From Belliella filtrata (GTDB lineage Bacteria > Bacteroidota > Bacteroidia > Cytophagales > Cyclobacteriaceae), in the NCBI RefSeq assembly GCF_022549775.1, contig NZ_JAKZGP010000031.1, positions 1 through 55,040 of the forward strand: a stretch of 55,040 nucleotides of DNA, read 5' to 3'. The notes under the pieces are model-generated. The model was given only the letters and a program-made list of their open reading frames with translations, was not told the origin of the DNA and did no database searches. The first letter of the stretch is position 1. Each line of letters starts with the position of its first letter. A program made the translations under genes and the position numbers. This document shows, piece after piece, positions 36,818-45,511 of the stretch.

Positions 36818-37828
36818 ATGAAAGTAGAAAGAGTCAATATTGGTATCCCTGAAAAATTAAAATCCAAAATTTCTTGGATAGATAGAGAATATAGGTTGAA
36901 TATATTGTCTTTTGAACCAGGTGGCACAGACATAGTCGTCGAATTTACAAATGGAGAAGTACGAGGGTATGATTGGGTAAAATATCCTGGGAAATATTTT
37001 AAAAGAATCTTTGAGAGAGAATACCTAAGTGGAAAAGAAATTAAAGACGAATTAGCGTTTTTTAAAACAATTGTATATCGAATTTTTGCAAGGAAATTTA
37101 AATCAGAGAATTACAATTCAGAACCTTTCACTGAAATATGGAATAGTAAAAATGATAACATTTTACCCTATAATTTACTTGATAGTTTTACTTCGGAAAT
37201 TTACAACAACTACAAGACAATTTTTTTGAATAACATAGACTTAGCTATTCAATATATTTCGATTCATTATCCTTTTGATTACAGTTATTTAATTGAAAAT
37301 TGGGAATTACTTGAACATGGATCTGCTCATTACTCAGTATTTATTTCTGATATTGAATCTGTTTTTTACTCAAGCTTTGGATTGTCATATAATAAAAATA
37401 TTAGATGGAACAGTAAGTTAAGGGCTAAGTATAATTATGGGTTTAGAAACCTATACATCGGCAGGGTGGAAGGGACAGGATTTGATCCAGTAGAATATGA
37501 TGAACAAGATTATTTAGATATTATTATACCGCTTGATTTTGAGAAAGAAATTCAAATAAGGAACTACACATCATTTCTATATTGGAGTGAGGTAACAACT
37601 CGCAATTTGAAGTCAAAAGATTTTTTACAGTTTTCAGAATCAGACAGAGTAAGTGATGAATGTTTTACTAAAAAATATGATTGTCTTCAATTCTCCGAAT
37701 TTAAAGAAATTTTTGAAAATAATAGATTTACGTTTCTTGTTAATGATAGCATTTGGGAAAACACTCTTAAGAATATTATTGATATAGACTTTTGTAACAC
37801 TTTACTTGAGGTCAAAAAGGCTAAATGA
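36818..37828 (+). CDS. Hypothetical protein
   Basis: A 336-residue protein of unknown family, near the right end of element 1. The first 80 residues look beta-rich (IDREYRLNILSFEPGGTDIV, EFTNGEVRGYDW); the rest is a mix of helices with many Tyr, Phe and Asn. It has no signal peptide or membrane segment. It may form a pair with the 160-residue gene 69 bases downstream. A perfect 16-bp inverted repeat upstream suggests autoregulation. Isolated two-gene sets in such islands are often defence or toxin-antitoxin loci, but no motif supports that here. Confidence 0.6.
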   Translation: MKVERVNIGIPEKLKSKISWIDREYRLNILSFEPGGTDIVVEFTNGEVRGYDWVKYPGKYFKRIFEREYLSGKEIKDELAFFKTIVYRIFARKFKSENYNSEPFTEIWNSKNDNILPYNLLDSFTSEIYNNYKTIFLNNIDLAIQYISIHYPFDYSYLIENWELLEHGSAHYSVFISDIESVFYSSFGLSYNKNIRWNSKLRAKYNYGFRNLYIGRVEGTGFDPVEYDEQDYLDIIIPLDFEKEIQIRNYTSFLYWSEVTTRNLKSKDFLQFSESDRVSDECFTKKYDCLQFSEFKEIFENNRFTFLVNDSIWENTLKNIIDIDFCNTLLEVKKAK

Positions 37829-37897
37829 AGTTTTGACATTATAAGGACTCAGATACTTTCGTTACTTTTAGTTAAAATTAGTTAGGTTGATAAAATA

Positions 37898-38380
37898 TTG
37901 CATGTGAAAAGGTCAAAATTAAAGGATACAGAATATCAAATATTAAAATCATTTATAGAACATTTTCTTCCAATTAGAGGGAATGAAAGGAAGAACTCTG
38001 GCAATGAAATAGATTACATATCATCAACCCTTGAATTGGTATTTAAAAAGTATTTTGATTTTAATGTTAATGATGTTGATGTTCTTGAAATTTTTGAAGA
38101 TTTGAACTATAAAATTTTCACTAAAAATGGGAAATGGGACAGCGAGAACAAATTGATAAAACCAACATCTGGACAAAACTTAATCAAACAATCCAAAAAA
38201 GCTTACCAGAACTATGATGTAGCATACATTTACATTGATATCGAACCTAAAACTGTTCGTACATTGAAGCTAACAGTAAAAGAATTACCTGAGAATACAT
38301 CACCATCGAAAGCGAACGATGTCATTGAAATGACCAATAAAATTGACCTTTTCATAAATAACCTGAAAGTAAAATATTAA
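37898..38380 (+). CDS. Hypothetical protein, end of element 1
   Basis: A 160-residue protein of unknown family. The C-terminal half has a strand pattern (YDVAYIYIDIEPKTVRTLKL, then LTVKELPE). The start is a TTG at 37898, with a GTG at 37904 as an alternative; no good ATG lies nearby. It is the last gene before the attachment repeat and follows the 336-residue gene on the same strand. Confidence 0.55.
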   Translation: MHVKRSKLKDTEYQILKSFIEHFLPIRGNERKNSGNEIDYISSTLELVFKKYFDFNVNDVDVLEIFEDLNYKIFTKNGKWDSENKLIKPTSGQNLIKQSKKAYQNYDVAYIYIDIEPKTVRTLKLTVKELPENTSPSKANDVIEMTNKIDLFINNLKVKY

Positions 38381-38473
38381 TTTAACTTGCTTTTTTTTAT
38401 AGGATCTACGTTTGGAGAAATTGTATTTGCAATTAGTTTTAAGTGTAATTTATTTTTAGAAATAGAGAACTCC

Positions 38474-38526
38474 ATTGCAGTAAACTTTGCAGTTGGGGTA
38501 TTATATCGGATGTATTTACTGCAAAT
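38474..38526. repeat. Putative arm-type sites, right end of element 1
   Basis: TTGCAGT cores at 38475 and 38487 are 12 bases apart, as at the left end (7862 and 7874). An inverted copy (ACTGCAA) lies at 38518. The pair sits about 85 bases inside the right attachment repeat. Confidence 0.55.
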
Positions 38527-38571
38527 AAAAATTTTAAAACGTTGTTTTTCAATAGATTGAATATATAGTCA

Positions 38572-38626
38572 AGAACAAGCGTTTCCTAAACGCTAGATCT
38601 AGGTTCGATTCCTAGCGCGGCTACTT
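38572..38626 (+). repeat. Attachment site shared by elements 1 and 2 (55-bp tRNA-end copy)
   Basis: Perfect copy of 7746-7800, the 3' end of tRNA-Arg(CCT), here without the 5' part of the tRNA. It is attR of element 1 and serves as the left boundary of element 2. The 5' half of the cloverleaf is absent, so this is not a functional tRNA. Confidence 0.92.
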
Positions 38627-39016
38627 TTATCTTTATTTAAGACGTTTAAAAGGGATTTTTGTAAAATTGTACAACAAATTTACAAATAAATGTACAACAA
38701 AAATAGCTTGTAAAAAGCTATAATTTTTTACTATTAATTAATAACTAAAAATTAGTTTAATTCTTATTCTTATATCAAATAATTAGTTTATGACGTCATT
38801 TTCACCAAAAAAATCTAAATATCAATTTTGACATTCAACCATGATTATATCACTATATGTAACCCTAGCTTAACATAAATCAATATCTCTTTTAATTTGA
38901 CTTTGTTCAATTATTGACATAGAGAAAAATCCATACTGGTGTCATTGCGAATAATCATAAAATTTAATATTCCATATTTAGAACATAACATTTTTATTGG
39001 CTTTCAAAATTAAACA
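38627..39016. other. Left non-coding end of element 2
   Basis: No gene is visible. It contains two TGTACAAC repeats at 38669-38676 and 38691-38698 (22 bases apart). The right end of the element has the same motif at 53665-53672 and a one-mismatch copy (TATACAAC) at 53688-53695, 23 bases apart. These are candidate integrase arm-type sites. A TGACGTCA palindrome occurs near 38790. Confidence 0.55.
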
Positions 39017-39925
39017 TTATAACAAAAGCTCTTCGATTGAACTAACCCCTATTTTATTTAAACACTCTTCTTCATGGTTTTCTATATCAATCATTTCAAA
39101 TGCTTCAGTCCCCTCTTCAAGTTGAACTATTGCAGTATTTCCAAGTACTAATTCTTTTTTATTTTTATAAATAATTGATTCACCTGCTACATAAAGACCT
39201 AGTTTATACATAGACTGAGGTTTAATTGCGACATTTAATCCATTTCCTTCCATTCTAAAACTTGGATATAAAATACCATCAATATCAGACCTTCCACACA
39301 TAATCTCAGAAAAAATTGCTGAAATTTGATATTCTAAATGATTATTTACTTCTTTTGAAAACTCGTATGCCAATGCCTTATGAAAATTCATTACCGCATC
39401 TTGATAATCTTTGGGACTTGCAGAAATTGTTTTATTAAAGTCTTCATACACCTCTTTTGTATATGAATTAACTTTATGATACTCACTATTATGAACTATT
39501 GTAATTAAATTTAATGATTCTTTAGCAAGCCACCTTGCAAAAGCTATTTTCCTAACACCTACACTATTTTCATCTCGAACCCAAGGCATTGATTCTTCAA
39601 CACTAATTAATCTAGCAGAATCAAATTCACCATCAGACGGGCTTTCTCTAGTGGTAGTTGCATAAAACATAGATTGATAAGGTGTACTTGCTCTTTGGTA
39701 GGTATGATTTAGTTTTTGTGGCTTGAAGGAGAAGTCACTAACATTTTTAAATCTAGGTTCATTTGGATACATGGGTCTTGCCCGCATTAAAGATTTTCCT
39801 TGACCATAATTAGTAACCATAAATGGCAAATGACCATTTTTTCTAAAAAGCTCATTTAATATAGTATAGTAATCATAAGCTAAATTTAGATTACCAAGTA
39901 TTTTTATTAGCCTATTTAAATACAT
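39017..39925 (-). CDS. RES-domain-like protein
   Basis: A 302-residue protein whose motifs match the RES domain: LMRARPMYPNE (46-56), YQRASTPYQSMFYAT (76-90), and DGILYPSFR followed by GNGLNVAIKP (216-235). RES proteins are NAD-degrading toxins in some toxin-antitoxin systems; here the domain is embedded in a longer protein with an N-terminal helical lead. It ends the pair that begins with the membrane protein at 40478, with 19 bases between them. A small antitoxin of the usual Xre type is not present. A defence effector that depletes NAD is a reasonable guess but is not shown. Confidence 0.7.
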   Translation of the reverse strand: MYLNRLIKILGNLNLAYDYYTILNELFRKNGHLPFMVTNYGQGKSLMRARPMYPNEPRFKNVSDFSFKPQKLNHTYQRASTPYQSMFYATTTRESPSDGEFDSARLISVEESMPWVRDENSVGVRKIAFARWLAKESLNLITIVHNSEYHKVNSYTKEVYEDFNKTISASPKDYQDAVMNFHKALAYEFSKEVNNHLEYQISAIFSEIMCGRSDIDGILYPSFRMEGNGLNVAIKPQSMYKLGLYVAGESIIYKNKKELVLGNTAIVQLEEGTEAFEMIDIENHEEECLNKIGVSSIEELLL

Positions 39926-39944
39926 TTTCCATGTTTGGTTATTA

Positions 39945-40478
39945 TCATGATTTTTTCCTTGGAATTTCTACTGGATAGAATTGTTGGCTTAGTCTCTTAT
40001 TTAATGATGAGTTTAAAATATCATACCCTAGATCTTTTCTAGCTTCTTCCGAAAAGTCAATAAACAAATCCCAAAGCCTATCATAACTATCGTGAGGGAA
40101 AGATGATCTACAATGAAAATGATTCGTAATATGACCCTGAGCCAATAAAGTTATCTCTCTAAACAATTCTAGTTGTTTTTGAGGTAAAGTACTTAAATAT
40201 TTATAAAATAATAATTCGAGTCTCATAGCTTTTGAAGTATAAGTTCCAGACTCTTTTAAAAAGATTAGCTCCCACTCCTTTTCACTACCATCAAAATTTT
40301 GAAAACGTTCTAAAAAATTATATACATCTTGATAGTATGTTCCTATTGCTTCAAGAATTTCTCGATATGCCTCAAACTTGTATTCAAAAATTTTTTCTTG
40401 AAAGGTTTTCTTATTTTCCCTCCAATAAACAAGTAGTACACCTATTAAAAATGCAAGCAATCCAATAACAGTTTCCAT
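39945..40478 (-). CDS. Single-pass membrane protein paired with RES protein
   Basis: A 177-residue protein. Residues about 3-20 are one membrane segment (VIGLLAFLIGVLLVYW), with the rest cytoplasmic and helical (FEYKFEAYREILEAIGTYYQ). It ends 19 bases before the RES gene on the same strand, so the two form a small operon. The partner could anchor or restrain the RES protein. No family is recognised. Confidence 0.65.
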   Translation of the reverse strand: METVIGLLAFLIGVLLVYWRENKKTFQEKIFEYKFEAYREILEAIGTYYQDVYNFLERFQNFDGSEKEWELIFLKESGTYTSKAMRLELLFYKYLSTLPQKQLELFREITLLAQGHITNHFHCRSSFPHDSYDRLWDLFIDFSEEARKDLGYDILNSSLNKRLSQQFYPVEIPRKKS

Positions 40479-40526
40479 AAATTAATCTAGTCTTTAGTCT
40501 ATAATTGAACTAAATGAATTTTGCAA

Positions 40527-41999
40527 TCAGAAAGGTAAGTCATCAAAATCATCATCTGAACCTAGTGAATTAATGGAGGTATCTAATAATGCCATCACCT
40601 TCTTTCGAGCAAGCTTTCGTATTATATCAATATCGCTTCTTGAAGTGATTCGTTCACTAAACTTATAAAATTCTAAATAAAAATTGATCTCCTTTACAGA
40701 ACAATGCTTTAGAAATTTCATCTCATCCTCCACTGCGTCATATTCATCGGAGCCAAAATCGACCATTATTGTTCTATTTTCTGTTTCATCATTCATTCTT
40801 GGTGTACCAGATAAAATCTTGTCAATTTTATTGGCAAAATCATCATACTCAAATACCCTTGTTGAATATTCGTCATTGACATTTATTACTGCCTCTAATC
40901 CTTCACATTTAAATGAATTGACCAAAGCTTCTAGAATGGTATTTTTTTCGCTTTTGGGGGCATATAGTGAATCGTGGACAGTCAGTATGTCTTTTTCGAA
41001 ATCTATTGAATCTAGGGCTCTAAAAACCACCTTAGCTTCCATCTGTTGCATCTGATGTGAAAGGATCCTATAGTCTTCTTGTTTTAGGTATTTGATGACC
41101 TCAATTACCTGCGGAAATAATTTATTAAATTTTTTGCTTATTATTTTTGAAAAAGAATTTTTACCGAAAATAATCTTGAATATCTGATCTTTTAACTCTG
41201 AACGATTTACAACTTCGCATTCATGCATCAGAAGTTCATAAAGCTTTCCAGTACTTGCATTTTTTATGAATACACTTGTTGAACTATCAATATTTTTACC
41301 TTGCTTTTCTAATGTTTCTTTGATCACAGAACCTAAAAATATCATCTGACTATTAACAATATCTACAAATGTGAGCTCTTCATTATTGAGCATTAATTTA
41401 CTTCTTAGGGTTTTAGGTAGATTGCAGAAATTATTGTAAATTCTTTTTCCCCTTTCTCCAACAGTTTGAAAAAGATCGTTTTCCAAAAAATGAATAAATT
41501 TCTTTTCAGACTCTGATAGTGAATCTTTATCAATATGGTCGTATTCAAGATTTGATAGGGATCTGTATAATCTACTTAATGTTTGTGTACCATTCTGTAC
41601 ATTAGGTTGATCTATCTTTAGTATTTTTTTTACGAACCTATGCTTATTTTCAAATTGATAAAGTATAGCGCCCTTGTCCTCCACTAGAGAATATCCATTA
41701 CTCCTTCCACCTGCCAAATAGTTAGAAGATAACTGAACAATACCAATAGTAATTAAGTGATTTAAGATAGAAGAATAATAACTCCCCAAAAGACTTCTTA
41801 ATATTTCTGAATGTAACCTACATTCATTTTCATTTTTATTGAATACATCATGGGAATAAATCCTATGGATGATATAAAAATATTTAACAAAGTGGTTTTT
41901 GATAAAATTCTCTTTAACACCTATTTCTAGAAGTCTTTGATTTAGATTTTCTGGAGAAATAGTGGAGAATAATTCAATTGAATTTTCATTTTTTTTCAC
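40527..41999 (-). CDS. Family A polymerase-like protein with SSB-like tail
   Basis: A 490-residue protein with the three palm motifs of family A polymerases. Motif A-like FVDIVNSQ is at 211-218 (D213). Motif B is R266-x3-K270-x3-F274-x3-F278-G279, the exact spacing of R754, K758, F762, Y766 and G767 in E. coli Pol I. Motif C TVHDS is at 340-344 (H342, D343), as in single-subunit RNA polymerases. The stretch between motifs B and C is about half that of Pol I, so the fingers are small. No exonuclease domain is seen. The last residues, SDDDFDDLPF, match the acidic tip of bacterial SSB proteins that recruits replication enzymes. Repeats in an AT-rich tract lie upstream. It may be a DNA polymerase, primase or RNA polymerase for the element; activity is inferred. 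Confidence 0.7.
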   Translation of the reverse strand: MKKNENSIELFSTISPENLNQRLLEIGVKENFIKNHFVKYFYIIHRIYSHDVFNKNENECRLHSEILRSLLGSYYSSILNHLITIGIVQLSSNYLAGGRSNGYSLVEDKGAILYQFENKHRFVKKILKIDQPNVQNGTQTLSRLYRSLSNLEYDHIDKDSLSESEKKFIHFLENDLFQTVGERGKRIYNNFCNLPKTLRSKLMLNNEELTFVDIVNSQMIFLGSVIKETLEKQGKNIDSSTSVFIKNASTGKLYELLMHECEVVNRSELKDQIFKIIFGKNSFSKIISKKFNKLFPQVIEVIKYLKQEDYRILSHQMQQMEAKVVFRALDSIDFEKDILTVHDSLYAPKSEKNTILEALVNSFKCEGLEAVINVNDEYSTRVFEYDDFANKIDKILSGTPRMNDETENRTIMVDFGSDEYDAVEDEMKFLKHCSVKEINFYLEFYKFSERITSRSDIDIIRKLARKKVMALLDTSINSLGSDDDFDDLPF

Positions 42000-42597
42000 T
42001 TTAAAGTAAGTGGTTAAACTAAATATAATTTTATACCCATTATTAAAATATAAAAGAACAAGAAGATACTAATTCCTCTCTATCCAGTTTAAATTATTAA
42101 ATGAATATTTTCAAATATACACATTTTTATTTACAATTATAATATTTTCAATAATTGATATAATTTTTTAATATAAAAATTAATAGATAATTTTATTTTA
42201 TAACTAAAAATTAATAAATCAATTAACCTATTTTAAATAAGAATTGGTGAATTTCTAAAAAGCATTTTCAGGAATGGATCAAAAGGAAATCTCTTTGGTA
42301 GTACAATCCTAATATATAAAATATTATATGTAATATATAATAAATAATATATATTACCTTATGTCGCACGAATACAGAATCTTTAAATGTCGCACGACCA
42401 AAAGAAATAATACTTTTTTAAGTGTCTCACGAGTTTCTATGTTTAGATGGAAATTTTAAATGATAAAAAATCAGATTTATTCCATTTCTTGTAAGCACAT
42501 AAATCACAATATTAACACCTTATGATCAGGATAATTTATCTTAGAGCCTTAGATTTCAATTACACAAAATCTAGATTTTTGGATTTGAAAACATCGT
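42000..42597. other. Candidate origin region with iteron-like repeats
   Basis: No gene is visible. TGTCGCACGA occurs at 42362-42371 and 42388-42397, and TGTCTCACGA at 42423-42432, all direct. A near-pure A/T tract (42316-42358) lies just beside them. Direct repeats next to a low-melting tract are the layout of plasmid origins. The tract lies upstream of the polymerase-like gene. On the minus strand TATATTTG near 42115 matches the -7 element but no well-spaced -33 is seen. Confidence 0.5.
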
Positions 42598-45510
42598 TTA
42601 GTCCAAATTCATTCCGTTAATAAATGTATCCACGAAATCCACTATTCGCTTTAAAATTCTGTCGCCTAATTTTTTGCGTTGAAGTAAATTTGGTTTTTCT
42701 CCTTCAATGAGTTCTAAAACTTCATCACGGAGTGGATCTCTTTCAGCAAACAGATAATCTTCAATGAGTTTTTCTGTTCTTTCGGCTGATAGATTTTCTT
42801 CTTGTACGATTTTAGAAAATTCCTTTTGTTGTTCTTCGTTCCAAAACTCCTCAAAGGCAGTTGTAATGTTGTCGGGGTCGCTTATGACTGGAAGATTCTC
42901 TAAAATGAATTTCTCTATTAGCTCTCGTTTGCTTCTTAGCGTAGCTTCTGTACTCAATAAATTGAAAATTTCCTTTTCTGCTTTTGTCGTGTCTTTTTGT
43001 GTTTGAGATTTCAGTTTGATTAAAAGCTGAATGATATAAGAAACATTGATTTCGTCACGGTGAATCAACTCCAATTCAAAGTCAACATCTTCTAAGATGG
43101 AAACTTTCTCTTTTTGGTGGTTGCTTTTTACTTTGTCGTAAAGGTCAAGGTATTTGCTTTTGAAGTCCTCAAACAATTGCTCGTTCATTTTCAAATCTTC
43201 CCATTTGAAGTCTGAAAAGGCTGTGAGAATGTTTTTAATTCTCATCAAGTCACGAAATGCCTTTATGAAATTCAGTTCATCATCTTCGCTTTCAAGGTCG
43301 TTAACTGCGTCTGTTGTTGGTGTAACTTCCAACAACTTTTCAAAGGCTTCATCAAACTTGGCGACATAATCTTCATAAGGTTTCATTATGATAACCTCAA
43401 TCGCTTCTTTGTTGCTGAATAGGGTAATGGCTTCGTCTGTTCTGTTTTTCAGATTTCTGAAAACGACAATATTACCTTGTGATTTCTGCTCATTTAAAAT
43501 TCGATTGGTTCGGCTGAAAGCTTGAATCAGTCCGTGATATTTAAGGTTTTTGTCCACATAAAGCGTATTCACTTTTTTGGCATCAAAACCTGTAAGGAAC
43601 ATATTCACCACCAATAAAACATCTATCCGATTGTTTACATTTTCGGGTTGGCGTTCTCGGTCTTTCAGTTTCTTTGAAATATCGTTGTAGTAGTTGTAAA
43701 AATCCTCACTGGTTTTGGTGGAATATTTTACATCATACAATTGATTGTAATCTTCAATGTACTCGTCCAATTTTTCACGACTGTGGGCTTGCAAGCCATA
43801 CAAAGCTCTCGGTTCTTCAACTACAGAAACTTCTTCGGGAATAAAGCCATTGGCATCTGCATCATCTTCGTTGGCTGCATAGCTGAAAATGGTTGCAATA
43901 TTTAGATTGTGTTCTCCTGCTAATTTTTTTCGTTTAAAAATATCGTAATAGCGAATCAATGACTTTACGCTGTCCACGCAAAACATTGCCGAAAAATCCT
44001 TGCTGTGTGTTTTTCGGTTGTGATTGTTGATGATATAATCGGCAATTTTTTCTAATCGCTTTTCATCTTCCATCAATTCCTGCGTGTCAATGTCTTCAAC
44101 TTCAATATCAATTTCGGTTGCTGTGTCTTTTTGCTTGTATCTGCCTACATATTCAACCGAAAATTTCAATACGTTTTCGTCTTTGATGGCATCTGTTATG
44201 ACGTATTTGTGCAAACAGTCTTCAAAAAGGTCTTTGGTTGTTCGTTTGCCCAATTCGTTTTTGTTGGCATTGTCGGCAAAAATGGGTGTGCCTGTAAAGC
44301 CAAACATTTGAGCATTGTTGAAATACTCTTTTATTCTGTTGTGTGTTTCTCCAAATTGGCTTCGGTGGCACTCGTCAAAAATGAAAATGATTCGCTTGTC
44401 TTTCAAGTCTGCCATTCTCTTTTCATACTTCAATTTGCTGATGGCTGTATTGAGTTTCTGAATGGTAGTAACAATCAGTTTGGTGTTTTTGGCTTCGCCT
44501 TTTTTGTCTTTGTATGTGCCAATAAACTGTTTTACCAAATTGGCTGTGTTATCTGTGCCGTCAATGCAACCATCACTAAAACTGTTGAACTCTTTGGTGG
44601 TTTGGTAATCCAAATCTTTTCTGTCCACCACAAAAACAACTTTGTGAACTTCTGGGAAATTCATCAAAATTTGACTGGCTTTAAAACTGGTTAAGGTCTT
44701 GCCCGAACCTGTCGTATGCCATATATAACCGTTTTTGTTGGAGTTTTTTACTCGGTCAATCAATGCTTCTACCGCATAAAATTGATAAGGACGGAGTACC
44801 ATTGGAATTTTATAGGCTTCATTGAGTACAATGTACTTGCAAATCATTTTACTGATGTGGCAAGGCTCTAAAAAAGCATCTGTAAAACCGTTGAGAATAT
44901 TGGTCAATCGCTTGTTTTCAAAATCTGTCCAATAAAAAGTTTGCTTAAAACTTTGGTTGCGGTTGTTGGCGTAATACTTTGTGTTTAATCCGTTGCTGAT
45001 GATGAAAATTTGAACGTACTGATACAAAGCCGAATTTGCACCAAATGAATGGCGTTGATAGCGGTTTACTTGATTAAAGGCTTCTTTGAGTTCTAAACCT
45101 CTGCGTTTAAGTTCTATTTGAACCAATGGCAAACCGTTGATTAAAATCGTAACATCATAGCGGTTTTTGTATTTTCCTTCTTGGTTTACTTGGTTGGTTA
45201 CCTGATATTGATTTTGACACCAATGTTCGGTATTCAGAAATTCAAAATAGAGGTTATCTCCGTTATCTCTTACAATGTGTTGTTTTTGGCGAAGCGTTTT
45301 TGATTTTTCAAAAATTGAACCTTTGTTTAAGAGATTAATTACCTTGTCAAATTCAGCATCTGAAAGGGAAATTTGATTGTGTTTTTCTAATTGACTTTTA
45401 AGGTTTGCTATCAGTGCTTTTTCGTCTGCAATAGGCAGGTAAGCATAACCCAATTTTTGTAACTGGGCAATCAATTGTTCTTCTAATATTTGTTCGCTTT
45501 GTTTACTCAT
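42598..45510 (-). CDS. hsdR: Type I restriction endonuclease, R subunit
   Basis: A 970-residue HsdR, the motor and nuclease of the type I complex, which translocates and cuts DNA without proper methylation. The PD-(D/E)xK nuclease motif is at 119-135 (RYDVTIL, then VQIELK). The helicase core has TTGSGKT (266-272) and DECH (379-382), followed by RecA2 motifs (FLTGFDAKKVNTLYVDK near 680). The C-terminal part is a helical HsdM-interaction region. It starts one base after the stop of the Abi_2 gene, so translation is coupled. Confidence 0.97.
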   Translation of the reverse strand: MSKQSEQILEEQLIAQLQKLGYAYLPIADEKALIANLKSQLEKHNQISLSDAEFDKVINLLNKGSIFEKSKTLRQKQHIVRDNGDNLYFEFLNTEHWCQNQYQVTNQVNQEGKYKNRYDVTILINGLPLVQIELKRRGLELKEAFNQVNRYQRHSFGANSALYQYVQIFIISNGLNTKYYANNRNQSFKQTFYWTDFENKRLTNILNGFTDAFLEPCHISKMICKYIVLNEAYKIPMVLRPYQFYAVEALIDRVKNSNKNGYIWHTTGSGKTLTSFKASQILMNFPEVHKVVFVVDRKDLDYQTTKEFNSFSDGCIDGTDNTANLVKQFIGTYKDKKGEAKNTKLIVTTIQKLNTAISKLKYEKRMADLKDKRIIFIFDECHRSQFGETHNRIKEYFNNAQMFGFTGTPIFADNANKNELGKRTTKDLFEDCLHKYVITDAIKDENVLKFSVEYVGRYKQKDTATEIDIEVEDIDTQELMEDEKRLEKIADYIINNHNRKTHSKDFSAMFCVDSVKSLIRYYDIFKRKKLAGEHNLNIATIFSYAANEDDADANGFIPEEVSVVEEPRALYGLQAHSREKLDEYIEDYNQLYDVKYSTKTSEDFYNYYNDISKKLKDRERQPENVNNRIDVLLVVNMFLTGFDAKKVNTLYVDKNLKYHGLIQAFSRTNRILNEQKSQGNIVVFRNLKNRTDEAITLFSNKEAIEVIIMKPYEDYVAKFDEAFEKLLEVTPTTDAVNDLESEDDELNFIKAFRDLMRIKNILTAFSDFKWEDLKMNEQLFEDFKSKYLDLYDKVKSNHQKEKVSILEDVDFELELIHRDEINVSYIIQLLIKLKSQTQKDTTKAEKEIFNLLSTEATLRSKRELIEKFILENLPVISDPDNITTAFEEFWNEEQQKEFSKIVQEENLSAERTEKLIEDYLFAERDPLRDEVLELIEGEKPNLLQRKKLGDRILKRIVDFVDTFINGMNLD

Positions 45511-45511
45511 T

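Larger units (their letters stand above)
7746..38626. mobile_element. Integrative element 1 carrying BREX
   Basis: A 30.9-kb element inserted at tRNA-Arg(CCT). Its ends are the two perfect 55-bp tRNA-end repeats. A tyrosine recombinase lies close to the left end, and short TTGCAGT repeats lie just inside both ends. Cargo is a type 1 BREX operon with extra genes, a ParB-methyltransferase fusion, a SLATT protein, a winged-helix protein and a serine recombinase. I see no relaxase, coupling protein or secretion genes, so it is probably mobilised or passively spread rather than self-conjugating. The insertion kept the tRNA whole. Confidence 0.85.

Noticed and set aside
38572-38626. Second tRNA gene
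   Set aside because: Only the 3' part of the cloverleaf is present; the acceptor 5' strand and D arm are missing.
42362-42432. CRISPR array
   Set aside because: Repeats are only 10 bases, three in number, with unequal short spacing and no cas genes.
44131-44694. 187-codon plus-strand frame opposite hsdR
   Set aside because: It lies wholly opposite a well-supported hsdR coding region and has the Phe/Val/Cys-rich look of an antisense shadow.
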